This document shows, piece by piece, positions 32,661-41,386 of a DNA stretch of 64,000 nucleotides (the stretch's first letter is position 1; the number at the start of each line of letters is the position of its first letter). The stretch lies in NCBI RefSeq assembly GCF_025562755.1, contig NZ_CP103300.1, positions 2,015,001 to 2,079,000 of the forward strand, read 5' to 3'. This DNA is from Endozoicomonas euniceicola. Its GTDB lineage: Bacteria; Pseudomonadota; Gammaproteobacteria; Pseudomonadales; Endozoicomonadaceae. The notes under the pieces were generated by a model. That model did not search any database. It worked only from the letters and a program-made list of their open reading frames with translations, and had not been told where the DNA came from. The translations under genes were made by a program, and so were the position numbers.

Positions 32661-33416
32661 TTAAAGACAGTCTGCTTCGCTAAGAACTGCATTCTCAAAT
32701 GTTGTTAGACGTACCTCAGTTAAATGACTGGTAAGCACCATCAAAGGTTTAAAGCGGACTGGTACACATTGAAGGGAGTCACCTGTGTACATTGAGTTAA
32801 AGTTTTTGATGGTAGCGTATGAGTTAAAATGCTTCTTAGTTATATCATAACTACATGACCCTTTAGCTTCACCAATATTAAATTTTAAAGGAGCAACAAC
32901 ATGCGCGCCCAGCATTCCAGACATGTCAATTATTTTTTCTGCAACTCGACAAACGTCAGAAGTACCAGAGTTTGTTCGAACAAGATTATGTTTATTAATA
33001 CCAGCAACGCTTTTTATAACCGGCGCACCTAGTGAGCGTTTTCGTCTTTCAGGGCCCTCTTTCAACAATTCGGAAATATCAAGTTTATCGTCAACAACCA
33101 GCTCCTTTCCTGTAGTTGTTTTGAGATTTTCTGCAGCTTTCGCTATCGAGTCTTCAGTTAGCCCGTCTTCATCAAACAGAGGGTCTAATAGATCACATTC
33201 TGCGGACTCTAATATTTCTTTGCATGACTCCCTGATAGTCGGAAGCTCTTCCTGCCCCGCGACAGGTTGAGCGTTCAGGGAACCACTCATAAGAAAAAAG
33301 CAGGTGACGACAGTATGAAAACAGGAAGACAAAGTCTTTGATTCAGACTCCTTAGAAAATTGCTTATTAATAGTACCTTTCAAGAGGAAAAACTGTTTTT
33401 GAAAATGAGTAAACAT
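32661..33416 (-). CDS. Secreted protein of unknown function
   Basis: The 251-residue protein has a late hydrophobic segment (SCFHTVVTCFFLMSGSLNA, about residues 31-49), consistent with a long signal peptide or a start further inside the frame than 33416. The mature part is acidic with six or more Cys (RESCKEIL, AECDLL, DVCRVAE, GSCSYD, LQCVP, EADCL), suggesting disulfides outside the cytoplasm. The segment ERRKRSLG looks like a dibasic processing site but that is speculation. No family recognised. AT-rich compared with the next gene. Confidence 0.55.
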   Translation of the reverse strand: MFTHFQKQFFLLKGTINKQFSKESESKTLSSCFHTVVTCFFLMSGSLNAQPVAGQEELPTIRESCKEILESAECDLLDPLFDEDGLTEDSIAKAAENLKTTTGKELVVDDKLDISELLKEGPERRKRSLGAPVIKSVAGINKHNLVRTNSGTSDVCRVAEKIIDMSGMLGAHVVAPLKFNIGEAKGSCSYDITKKHFNSYATIKNFNSMYTGDSLQCVPVRFKPLMVLTSHLTEVRLTTFENAVLSEADCL

Positions 33417-33606
33417 AATTCACGTTTAACCTTTTTGTCGAATGATGACCGTATGATTAAAGCATTAGGAAACTAAACGAATAAGATTAAATTATTATCA
33501 TTGACCCCATTTATCATGAAAAATAATTCATACCCCGTATCATGATTTCAGTCTCAGCCTGAAACTATTCAGATCTGCCGCAGCCTTCAGACCAGCAAGG
33601 AAAATG

Positions 33607-35079
33607 CTAAAAAAACTTTCCCACCAGAAGCGAACACAAGCCAGTAATGATCACTATTCCGGCAAGGTTGAGAATCAGGCCACTGCGTACCATTTGCCGG
33701 ATCGACAACAGCCCGGAACCAAACACAATGGCGTTAGGCGGTGTCGCAACGGGAAGCATAAAGGCACAGCTGGCTGCGATGGCAGCCGGTATAGCCAGCA
33801 TCTGCGGATCCATCCCCAGGGAAACGGCAAGAGCGCCCAGCGGAGGCAGAAAGGCAGCCGTGGTCGCCGTATTGCTGGTAATTTCAGTCAGGAAAATAAT
33901 CACCGTCACCACCAGCCCAACCGCCACCAGCAAAGGCATACCTTGCAGAATGTTCATATTCCCGGCGATCCATTCTGCCAGACCGGTTTTACGAATCATT
34001 GCCGCCAGACTTAAGCCACCACCAAAAAGTAATAACACATCCCAGGGCAATCGCTGGATATCTTTCCACCCCATCAGAAACGCCAGTTTTTTCCAGCGTA
34101 CAGGTACCACAAACAAGGCAATGGCACCACTCAGGGCAATGGTTGTGTCGGTCAAAGCAATATCAGGAAAATGTCGCAGAATTAAGGGACGGAATATCCA
34201 ACCAGCTGCCGTCAGAAGGAAAATCGTGGCAACCGCTTTTTCCCCTCGCGAAAGCCCCCCCATTTCAGCCAGCTGCTGTTTCAGGGAAAGTCTTACTGTT
34301 TCGTTTTCTTCCGTACGCAGGTTGTAACCGCCACGGCTCAACCACCAACCGGTCACCATCAGCATCAACGCACTGGTGGGAACTCCAATAATCAACCACT
34401 GAGCAAACCCCAGCTCAATACCGTATTGTTCCTGCATAAAAGCAGCCAGCAATGCATTAGGCGGTGTGCCAATTAAAGTAGCGAACCCACCGATGGAGGC
34501 ACCATAAGCAATTGCCAGTAACAAGGCGCTGGGAAATTCACCCTGACTCTGGTGGTGGTTTCGCATCATGGCAATCACCGACATGCCTATCGGCAACATC
34601 ATAATGGCAGTGGCGGTATTGGAAACCCACATGCTGATAAACGCCGTCGCTATCATAAAACCCGTTACCTGGCGTCGCTCTCCAGTACCACTGGCCAGCA
34701 TGGTATGCAGGGCGATACGTCGGTGCAGATTCCAGCGCTCCATGGCCAGCCCCAGTATAAACCCGCCCATAAACAGAAAAATCACCGGATGAGCATAAGG
34801 GGCAGCGACCTTGTCGAGACTGGAAAGATTCAACAACGGTGCCAGTAACAATGGCAACAGGGCTGTGACCGGTATTGGCAGAGCTTCAGTGGACCAGAAC
34901 ACCGCCATCATCAGCGCCAGGCCAGCACAGCGCCAGGCAGAGTCGCTCATACCCTCCGGAGCAGGAAGGAATAAGGTGATTCCCAGCAATACCCCCCCCA
35001 GCGCAAAGCCTGTAAGCCAGCGAGAAGCTCCCTGCCCAACGTCAACCGCTGGCGTTTCATTTTCCGAAGGGTGTGACAT
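33607..35079 (-). CDS. DASS-family (SLC13) anion:sodium symporter
   Basis: The 490-residue membrane protein shows the divalent anion:Na+ symporter pattern: AVFWSTEALPIPVTALLPLLLAP, FLFMGGFILGLAMERW, SMWVSNTATAIMMLPIG (the first SNT motif) and ITSNTATTAAFLPPL (the second SNT motif), then MLPVATPPNAIVFGSG. These SNT motifs bind carboxylate and sodium in VcINDY-like proteins. Dicarboxylates such as succinate are the probable substrates. It is divergent from dbpA. Confidence 0.92.
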   Translation of the reverse strand: MSHPSENETPAVDVGQGASRWLTGFALGGVLLGITLFLPAPEGMSDSAWRCAGLALMMAVFWSTEALPIPVTALLPLLLAPLLNLSSLDKVAAPYAHPVIFLFMGGFILGLAMERWNLHRRIALHTMLASGTGERRQVTGFMIATAFISMWVSNTATAIMMLPIGMSVIAMMRNHHQSQGEFPSALLLAIAYGASIGGFATLIGTPPNALLAAFMQEQYGIELGFAQWLIIGVPTSALMLMVTGWWLSRGGYNLRTEENETVRLSLKQQLAEMGGLSRGEKAVATIFLLTAAGWIFRPLILRHFPDIALTDTTIALSGAIALFVVPVRWKKLAFLMGWKDIQRLPWDVLLLFGGGLSLAAMIRKTGLAEWIAGNMNILQGMPLLVAVGLVVTVIIFLTEITSNTATTAAFLPPLGALAVSLGMDPQMLAIPAAIAASCAFMLPVATPPNAIVFGSGLLSIRQMVRSGLILNLAGIVIITGLCSLLVGKFF

Positions 35080-35259
35080 ATTCTTTTCCTGATGATCGTT
35101 CTGTAAGTGTGTCGGTCAAAGACCTGATCTTTTGAGCTGCAGCGGAACTACGCTGGCACAGGTGGGCATCCACCATGTTTATGCGAATTTCCACTGAGCA
35201 CAGTTGCGGCAGCGCTCTGTTATACTGGCTAGCTTTATCATCAGAACAAAGAGTCCATC

Positions 35260-36639
35260 TTGAGTCAGGCACTGTTTTCCAGCTTACCACTCCCCCCCGC
35301 CCTGTTAACCAACCTGAAAACCATTGGTTATCAGGAGATGACAGCCATTCAGCAGCAGAGCCTGCCCCTGGCCCTTGACGGCAAAGACCTGATTGCCAAG
35401 GCAAAAACCGGTAGCGGCAAAACGGCAGCGTTCAGTATTCCCATGCTGACTAAAATCCGTCAGCGTTTTTTTGGTTGTCAGGCGCTGGTGCTTTGTCCAA
35501 CACGGGAGCTGGCAACACAGGTGGCCAATGAAATCCGCAAGCTGGCTCGCTATCAGCAGAACATAAAGGTGGTGACGCTCTGCGGCGGTCAGCCCATAGG
35601 GCCACAAATAGGCTCTCTGGCTCACGGCGCTCATATCGTAGTGGGTACACCAGGGCGGATTCAGGATCACCTGCGCAAACGCACTCTCTCTCTTGAAAAA
35701 GTCAGTACTCTAGTACTGGATGAAGCCGACCGTATGCTGGATATGGGATTCATTGATGCCATTGAAAACATCATTGACCACACACCTGACTATCGTCAGA
35801 CCCTGCTGTTCTCTGCTACTTACCCGAAAGGTATTCGTCAACTCAGTGACCGGTTCCAGAATGAACCGGAAGAAGTAACCGTTGAGTCCGTACATAGCCA
35901 CCAGCATATTGCCCAGTCTTTCTACCAGGCTGATCACCATGAAAAGCCTGAGGTACTGCACAAACTGCTGTCGCACTTCCAGCCTGCCTCCTGTGTCATT
36001 TTCTGTAATACCAGGCAGGTGTGTAAGGATGTGGGTATAGAGCTGTACGACCATGGCTACAAGCCTCTGGTACTCCATGGTGATCTGGATCAGAAAGAAC
36101 GTGATCAGATGCTGGTACGTTTTTCCAACAATAGTTCCAATATCCTGATCGCCACCGATGTCGCTGCCCGCGGACTGGATATTGATGACCTCGCCTGTGT
36201 AATCAACTACGACCTCAGCCGTGATCCCGAAGTGCATGTTCATCGTATCGGGCGTACAGGCCGTGCAGGTAAGGAAGGTCTGGCATTCACCCTTTACACG
36301 TCCAAAGAACACTACAAGCTGGAACGCGTTGCTGAAATACTGCAATCTGAGCTGTCTGAATCGGACCCCGGCCACCTGCCAAAACCAAAAACCGAAGCCA
36401 CTAAAGCCCCGATGGTCACTCTGGCTATTGATGGCGGACGCAAACACAAGGTAAGACCCGGCGATATTCTCGGCGCGCTGACCGGTGACGCAGGCATTGC
36501 CGGCGACCAGGTGGGAAAAATCAATGTGTTTGATTTTGTGGCCTACGTCGCCATAAAAAGAGAGTCGGCCCGCAGGGCTTTGAGCCGACTGGAACAAGGA
36601 AAGATCAAAGGCAGAAAGTTTAAAGTTCGCCGGCTTTAA
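35260..36639 (+). CDS. dbpA: ATP-dependent RNA helicase DbpA
   Basis: DbpA is a DEAD-box helicase that acts on hairpin 92 of 23S rRNA during large-subunit assembly. The 459-residue protein (E. coli 457) has the Q motif YQEMTAIQQQSLP, AKTGSGKTAAF, PTRELATQVA, TPGRIQDHL, the DEAD box LVLDEADRMLDMGF, SAT, and the C-terminal DbpA RNA-binding domain with RPGDILGALTGDAGIAG and the ending KIKGRKFKVRRL. Start is a TTG with AAAGAG upstream. Its end overlaps the convergent histidine kinase gene by four bases. Confidence 0.95.
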   Translation: MSQALFSSLPLPPALLTNLKTIGYQEMTAIQQQSLPLALDGKDLIAKAKTGSGKTAAFSIPMLTKIRQRFFGCQALVLCPTRELATQVANEIRKLARYQQNIKVVTLCGGQPIGPQIGSLAHGAHIVVGTPGRIQDHLRKRTLSLEKVSTLVLDEADRMLDMGFIDAIENIIDHTPDYRQTLLFSATYPKGIRQLSDRFQNEPEEVTVESVHSHQHIAQSFYQADHHEKPEVLHKLLSHFQPASCVIFCNTRQVCKDVGIELYDHGYKPLVLHGDLDQKERDQMLVRFSNNSSNILIATDVAARGLDIDDLACVINYDLSRDPEVHVHRIGRTGRAGKEGLAFTLYTSKEHYKLERVAEILQSELSESDPGHLPKPKTEATKAPMVTLAIDGGRKHKVRPGDILGALTGDAGIAGDQVGKINVFDFVAYVAIKRESARRALSRLEQGKIKGRKFKVRRL

Positions 36640-38063
36640 ACGGCTCCCAGAGGGAGGTTTATAGTCACCAGCAAACCACGGCTGTTATTTTCCAGATAAA
36701 TATCGCCGCCGTGGCTATGGATGATATTGCGGGCAATGGACATGCCCAGGCCAATGCCGCCTGTTTCACGGTTTCTTGACTCCTCCATCCGCACGAACGG
36801 TTCAAATACCCGTTCCATCATCGCTTCAGGAATACCATCGCCTTCATCCTGTATCTGTATCTGGGCACTTTCCTGTCCGGCGGACATACTCACATGAGCA
36901 ACAGAACCGTATTTCACTGCGTTCTCAATCAGGTTTCGCAGCGCACGCTTCAAGCTCACCAGACGACAATGGAGAATAACTTCCTGGCCGTCCTGATAGT
37001 GAACATTCAGGCCAATATCCTGTAAGTCTTCACACAGACTATCGAGCAGGGCATTCACATCAACGGCGCGGGTTGATTCATTGTTTGAAGCCTGTCGCAT
37101 AAATGCCAGAGTGGCTTCAGACATCTCGTGCATTTCATCCAGGGTGGCCAGCAGCTGATCTGTGTCCGGCCCCGGTTCCATCAATTCAACTCGCAGGCGC
37201 ATGGAAGTAATGGGCGTTCTCAGGTCGTGGGACAAGGCTGCCAGCATACGGGTACGATCTGCCACAAACCGCTGCAACCTTTTATTCATCAGGTTAAAAG
37301 CCCTGATCAGCTCACGGATATCTTCAGGCCCTTGTTCCTGAAGCGGATCGATTTTTTCACCCAGCCCCAGTCGGTGCGAAGCAAACGACAGTTTTCGTAT
37401 TGGTCGGGTAATACGGCGTACCATAAAGATGATTCCGGCCAGAACACATAAGGTCGATATTCCCATAAGAAATGCGGTTCGCTTAGCCAGCAGCGGTATG
37501 ACCGTTGGTGTAGATGACTGCATATTCAGCCATTGTCCATTATTTAGCTGGATGGAGATGTTGAGAAACAATAAATGGGGGTGTCTTTCATGGTGGTCAT
37601 CATCTCTTCCAGGTTCCTCCCAGTGTCTGGAATGATGGAAAGATGTCATTTTTCCAGATCGTTTACTGGCAAGGTTTACCCTGATCTGACGCCCCGGTCT
37701 CGGGTCATCAAAAGACCGGGCAATACGATCAATCAGCATCAGCTCTTCAGGAGAATAGTCGCCAGCCGGTACCAGACTCTGGTTGGACAAACGGAAAAAC
37801 GCATTTTCCCGGCGAGTCGTTTGTAAAATTGACCGGTGCAAACTGGCTGGACTGGCTTCCAGTACTTCCGCAAGGGTGGCTGACTGACGGGTCAGCATCC
37901 TCTGATTAATGCGATTCACCGCTGTTTTATGGGCATCATCAGCCATCCACAAACTGATCGCCAGAGCCAGCGCCATGCCTGAAAGCACCACAAGAATCAT
38001 CTGGCTTGCCAGGCTCTCTGGCCAGAAACGTGATGAACGTAATGTGTTAAAGCGTTTAATCAA
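36636..38063 (-). CDS. Sensor histidine kinase (OmpR/EnvZ class)
   Basis: The 475-residue protein has an N-terminal membrane helix (about 21-43), a periplasmic domain rich in Arg and His (HHSRHWEEPGRDDDHHERHPH near residue 145-165), a second membrane helix (about 193-213), HAMP (RRITRPIRKLSFAS), the H-box LSHDLRTPITSM with the phospho-His, an N-box ENAVKYG and the G boxes DEGDGIPE and GGIGLGMSIA. The His-rich sensor loop suggests metal or pH sensing (inference). It is transcribed after the response regulator, 29 bases downstream. Confidence 0.92.
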   Translation of the reverse strand: MIKRFNTLRSSRFWPESLASQMILVVLSGMALALAISLWMADDAHKTAVNRINQRMLTRQSATLAEVLEASPASLHRSILQTTRRENAFFRLSNQSLVPAGDYSPEELMLIDRIARSFDDPRPGRQIRVNLASKRSGKMTSFHHSRHWEEPGRDDDHHERHPHLLFLNISIQLNNGQWLNMQSSTPTVIPLLAKRTAFLMGISTLCVLAGIIFMVRRITRPIRKLSFASHRLGLGEKIDPLQEQGPEDIRELIRAFNLMNKRLQRFVADRTRMLAALSHDLRTPITSMRLRVELMEPGPDTDQLLATLDEMHEMSEATLAFMRQASNNESTRAVDVNALLDSLCEDLQDIGLNVHYQDGQEVILHCRLVSLKRALRNLIENAVKYGSVAHVSMSAGQESAQIQIQDEGDGIPEAMMERVFEPFVRMEESRNRETGGIGLGMSIARNIIHSHGGDIYLENNSRGLLVTINLPLGAV

Positions 38064-38092
38064 ACTGTGTTTACCTTTACAAGCACTTTTTT

Positions 38093-38812
38093 TCAGGCAG
38101 TCACATTGGCCGTAAACGAATAACCGCCACCCCAGACGGTTTTGATCAGCCTGGGGTTCCTGGGGTCTTCTTCTATTTTTTTGCGCAGTCGGCTGATCTG
38201 GTTATCAATACTGCGATCAAAGGGCGTTGCTTCACGTCCCTTTGTCATATCCAGTAACTGATCACGGCTTAATACTTTTTTGGTGTGGCTTAAAAAGACC
38301 TTCAACAAGCGAAACTCTGAAGTGCTAAGGGGAACCAGCAGGCCATCCTGCCGTTCCAGCTGATGTTGATTAAGGTCAAGCGTCCAGCCTTCAAAACGCA
38401 TTTTTTCAGGCTCATTGATGGACTGTTTCCGGGGACGAACCTCGCTCATTCTTCTTATCACGGCTTTTACCCTTGCCAGTAGTTCTCTAGGACTGAAGGG
38501 TTTAGAAATATAGTCGTCTGCCCCCATTTCCAAACCAACAATGGTGTCGGTTTCTTCGCCCAGCGCCGTTAGCATAATAACGGGCGGGCCGCCGTTGTCT
38601 TTCAGATAACGGCACAGGCTCAGACCGTCTTCTTCCGGCATCATGATATCCAGAATAACCAGGTCCACCGTTGTCTGCGCCAACACACTGCGCATCTGCT
38701 GGCCACCGTCAGCAAGGCTGACCTGATAGCCATGCTGCCCCAAATAACGCCCTAACAGATCACGAATCTCGTCATGATCATCTACCACAAGAATATGTTG
38801 TTGTTCTGCCAT
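38093..38812 (-). CDS. OmpR-family response regulator
   Basis: From ATG 38812 the protein has 239 residues with a receiver domain (acidic pair in VVDDHDEIRD, phospho-acceptor Asp in LVILDIMMPEEDGLSL, Thr in MLTALGE, Lys in YISKPFSPREL) and a C-terminal winged helix (LLKVFLSHTKKVLSRDQLLDM, VWGGGYSF). The frame continues to 38881 but the conserved receiver start MAEQQHILVVDD defines the ATG used. It precedes the kinase gene in one operon and is divergent from the His-rich periplasmic protein gene, which may be its target. Confidence 0.94.
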   Translation of the reverse strand: MAEQQHILVVDDHDEIRDLLGRYLGQHGYQVSLADGGQQMRSVLAQTTVDLVILDIMMPEEDGLSLCRYLKDNGGPPVIMLTALGEETDTIVGLEMGADDYISKPFSPRELLARVKAVIRRMSEVRPRKQSINEPEKMRFEGWTLDLNQHQLERQDGLLVPLSTSEFRLLKVFLSHTKKVLSRDQLLDMTKGREATPFDRSIDNQISRLRKKIEEDPRNPRLIKTVWGGGYSFTANVTA

Positions 38813-38872
38813 TGCTCTAACACTGTACTGACCGCTCTCAGCCTCGATTATACGGACTCGAATGAAGGAAAG

Positions 38873-38921
38873 TTGTATCAAATATTATCAGCCTGACAAA
38901 AAGCGCAGTCTGCTGATACAA
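38873..38921. promoter_or_regulatory. Inverted repeat in the divergent regulator promoter
   Basis: TTGTATCA (38873-38880) is repeated inverted as TGATACAA (38914-38921); the half-sites are centred 41 bases apart, about four helical turns. They lie between the divergent starts of the two-component operon and the His-rich periplasmic protein gene, a likely place for binding of the response regulator itself. No closer direct repeats typical for OmpR-class sites were noticed. Confidence 0.4.
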
Positions 38922-39011
38922 ATTGCGACAACTTACCGCTCTGCAGGGATATTTCTGAGACATCCCCTCGCTTTAATAAGAAGGGCAAACCAGACAAACG
39001 AGGACGAATCA

Positions 39012-39443
39012 ATGAACAGAAAAACATCCATCGCTTTTATCGCCGCTGGCCTGATCGCTTCCACGTCAGCCTTGGCATGGTTCGATGAAGCGCAAAACTC
39101 TGAAGGTCATGAACACCGGTCAGAGCACTGTATGAAAGGCGGCAAGCATCATGGGAACAAGATGGGTAAGCGTGGCAGGGCTGATCACAAAATGATGGAG
39201 AGAGAGCTCTCCGCTGATCAGATCGAGACTCTCACTAAAGCCAGGCTGATCAGGCGTGGCAATGAAAACCTTAAATTAGGCACCGTGACCAGCACAGAAA
39301 ACGGTTACAGCGTGACCATCGTGACTCAGGACAACTCTCTGGTGAAAGAGCAGCAGCTGGCGAAGAACGGCATGCCGCTGAAAAAGTTTGAGCGCCTGCA
39401 ACGACGTATTGAAGCACGCAAGACAAGAGAAAACACCCCGTAA
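39012..39443 (+). CDS. His-rich periplasmic protein, possibly CpxP/Spy-like
   Basis: From ATG 39012 (AGGA eight bases upstream) the protein has 143 residues: signal peptide MNRKTSIAFIAAGLIASTSALA, a His/Met/Lys-rich part (EHRSEHCMKGGKHHGNKMGK) and a helical region with LSADQIETLTKARLIRRGNEN and a YSVTIVTQDNSLV strand part. The layout (periplasmic, His-rich, beside a two-component system) recalls CpxP- or Spy-like accessory proteins, but the LTxxQ motifs are not clear. A metal-binding sensor partner or target of the adjacent regulator is plausible. The second IS200/IS605 copy begins 12 bases after its stop. Confidence 0.65.
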   Translation: MNRKTSIAFIAAGLIASTSALAWFDEAQNSEGHEHRSEHCMKGGKHHGNKMGKRGRADHKMMERELSADQIETLTKARLIRRGNENLKLGTVTSTENGYSVTIVTQDNSLVKEQQLAKNGMPLKKFERLQRRIEARKTRENTP

Positions 39444-39494
39444 CCCAACGCTTGGTGACTGCTCCCCACCCTATCGGGTGAGGCTTCTGATTTC

Positions 39495-40667
39495 TTAGGC
39501 AGCAACCGACAGTCTGCCGGATTTACGCAAGCCTCCATCAGCAGAAACGGACAGTCCTTCCGCCTTTAATTTCAATATGCCTTGCTTCTTGATATTGCGA
39601 GCTGCATTAATATCCCGGTCATGGATAGCACCACAGCTACACTCCCATGATCGGATTCTCAATGGCATTTTTTCCTGTTTCAAATCGCAGACTGAGCAAG
39701 TTTTAGAGGATGCAAACCACTGGTCTATCTTCACCAGATGTTTACCTTCCTGCTTTGCCTTGTATTCGAGTTTGGTTATCAGTGAATGCCAGCCAGCATC
39801 AGCAATAGAACGAGCAAGACGCTTGTTCTTGAGCATGTTTTTAACTTTCAGTGTCTCCACAATCACCGCTTGGTTTTCGTCGATGAGTTGTTTTGATAGC
39901 TTATGCTGAAAATCATTACGGGCAAAGGCTACACGCTCATGCGCCTTTGCCACCAATAAACGGGCTTTGCGCCTACCTCTTGAGCCTTTCTTGCAGCGAG
40001 ATAGAGCCTGTTGTTTTCTTTTCAGGTTACGTTGTGCTTTTTTCAGAAAGCGAGGATTGCCAGTCTTATGGCCGGTACTGGTGATAGCCAGATCAGTAAT
40101 CCCCATATCAACACCGACAACCTGATTAGCTTCAAGATTATCAATCTGTTTTGGTTGTTCCTGGGTATCATCAGCCAATATGGAGGCAAAATACTTGCCG
40201 GTTAGCGTTCTGCTCAGGGTGATAGACTTCACCTTACCCACTATTTCACGATGCACTTTAGCCCTTATGGGCTTGCACTTGGGGATTTTTATCCCGTTAT
40301 CGCCCACAGAGACAGACGTACAATGGTAGCTACTTTGCTTGCCATGCTTTTTCTTGAAGCGAGGAAATCTTGCCTGCAATTTGGGATTGAAAAAGTTTTG
40401 AAAGGCCGTATCCAGATTGATAGTGGCCTGTTGCAGTGCAATAGAGTCAGCGTTTTTCAGCCATGAGTACTTTCGGCTTTTCTTGGCTTTTGCCAGCAAG
40501 GGCTTCAGGTGTTTTTTGGGAGAAAGGCTCTGCCCACGAACCTTGTAATAATGAACCTTAATAGCCAGGGCCTTGTTCCATACGAACCGCACAGCATCAA
40601 ACTGACGGTCGAGAAATTCCGCCTGCTCTGATGTTGGATAGATTCGTACTTTGGTGGCTCTCAGCAT
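39495..40667 (-). CDS. tnpB: TnpB, RNA-guided nuclease of IS200/IS605 element (copy 2)
   Basis: The 390-residue protein has the same RuvC motifs (GVDMGITDLAI, IVETLKVKNM, HDRDINAARN) and zinc ribbon as copy 1. Differences from copy 1 include DNGIKIPKCKP against DNWIKIPKRKP and KGSRGRRKAR against KGSKGRHKAR. Start ATG at 40667 lies in the short gap before the divergent tnpA. It is expected to be active if its guide RNA, formed from the left end of the element, is expressed. Confidence 0.93.
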   Translation of the reverse strand: MLRATKVRIYPTSEQAEFLDRQFDAVRFVWNKALAIKVHYYKVRGQSLSPKKHLKPLLAKAKKSRKYSWLKNADSIALQQATINLDTAFQNFFNPKLQARFPRFKKKHGKQSSYHCTSVSVGDNGIKIPKCKPIRAKVHREIVGKVKSITLSRTLTGKYFASILADDTQEQPKQIDNLEANQVVGVDMGITDLAITSTGHKTGNPRFLKKAQRNLKRKQQALSRCKKGSRGRRKARLLVAKAHERVAFARNDFQHKLSKQLIDENQAVIVETLKVKNMLKNKRLARSIADAGWHSLITKLEYKAKQEGKHLVKIDQWFASSKTCSVCDLKQEKMPLRIRSWECSCGAIHDRDINAARNIKKQGILKLKAEGLSVSADGGLRKSGRLSVAA

Positions 40668-40732
40668 GGAACGTTATTTCAGTGCTCATTAATATAAAGT
40701 TTATATTACAGATATTTGAAAGAGGTTTTCAA

Positions 40733-41161
40733 GTGAGCGCACACAATAAAGATTTGCTTAAAGGGTATCTTCGCAAACGACATAGCGTTACCAAGCTGGT
40801 TGTTCATTTGGTGTTCACGACAAAGTACAGGCGAAAGCTTTTTGATGGCTATATGATCAAGCAGTTACGGGAGTCGTTCGAGAGTGCATGTGAAAAACTG
40901 GAATGCCAGTTACTTGAAATGGATGGCGAAAAAGATCACGTACACCCGTTGGTGGCCTACCCACCAAAACTGGCTATCAGTGTCATGGTAAATAATCTCA
41001 AATCAACATCATCAAGACGGTTGCGAATGCTGAATACCCACCTTACTGCTCAGAGCAAAGCAGGCTTAATGTGGTCAAGGTCTTACTTTGCTTGCAGTGC
41101 TGGCGGTGCAACTATCGAGACTCTGAAGGACTACGTTAATAGCCAGAGTACACCAGATTGA
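40733..41161 (+). CDS. tnpA: TnpA, HUH single-strand transposase of IS200/IS605 element (copy 2)
   Basis: From GTG 40733 (AGAGG seven bases upstream) the protein has 142 residues, the usual length. It reads LVVHLVFTTKYRRKLF near the N-terminus, has the metal-binding HUH motif as HVH (DHVHPLVAYPPK) and the region of the catalytic Tyr in the last helix (LKDYVNSQ). The residue after the second His is Pro where most relatives have Leu. The frame is open further upstream to 40631, but that part overlaps tnpB and is not conserved in the family. Confidence 0.9.
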   Translation: MSAHNKDLLKGYLRKRHSVTKLVVHLVFTTKYRRKLFDGYMIKQLRESFESACEKLECQLLEMDGEKDHVHPLVAYPPKLAISVMVNNLKSTSSRRLRMLNTHLTAQSKAGLMWSRSYFACSAGGATIETLKDYVNSQSTPD

Positions 41162-41386
41162 TGGCGGAAGGCTCTGCGCCTTCCCGTCTTATATCCCCGC
41201 CCGCATTGGGCGAGGGTTTACGACGATTTTGCTAACGGGTGGTGAGAGACCCTCGCCACTCAATTTAAGATTTTAATCATTTTTTATGGCTGAAAACCTG
41301 TTTGTCATCTATAAACATTTGTCCCGAAACGAATGTTGATGTGCTCCTGCCCTATGGCTGGTCTGACTATAAAACAGGTGGTCTGA

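Larger units (their letters stand above)
39455..41235. mobile_element. IS200/IS605-family insertion sequence, copy 2 (intact)
   Basis: The 1781-bp element is nearly identical to 10528-12426 apart from the 118-bp insertion there. It carries tnpB (-) and tnpA (+), overlapping slightly less than divergent start regions, and has the same end hairpins near 39465 and 41200. Both genes are open. Flanks differ from those of copy 1. On the minus strand both copies begin TTAGCAAAATCG, so a TTAG or TTAGC target may be included in the common sequence (inference). Confidence 0.92.
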
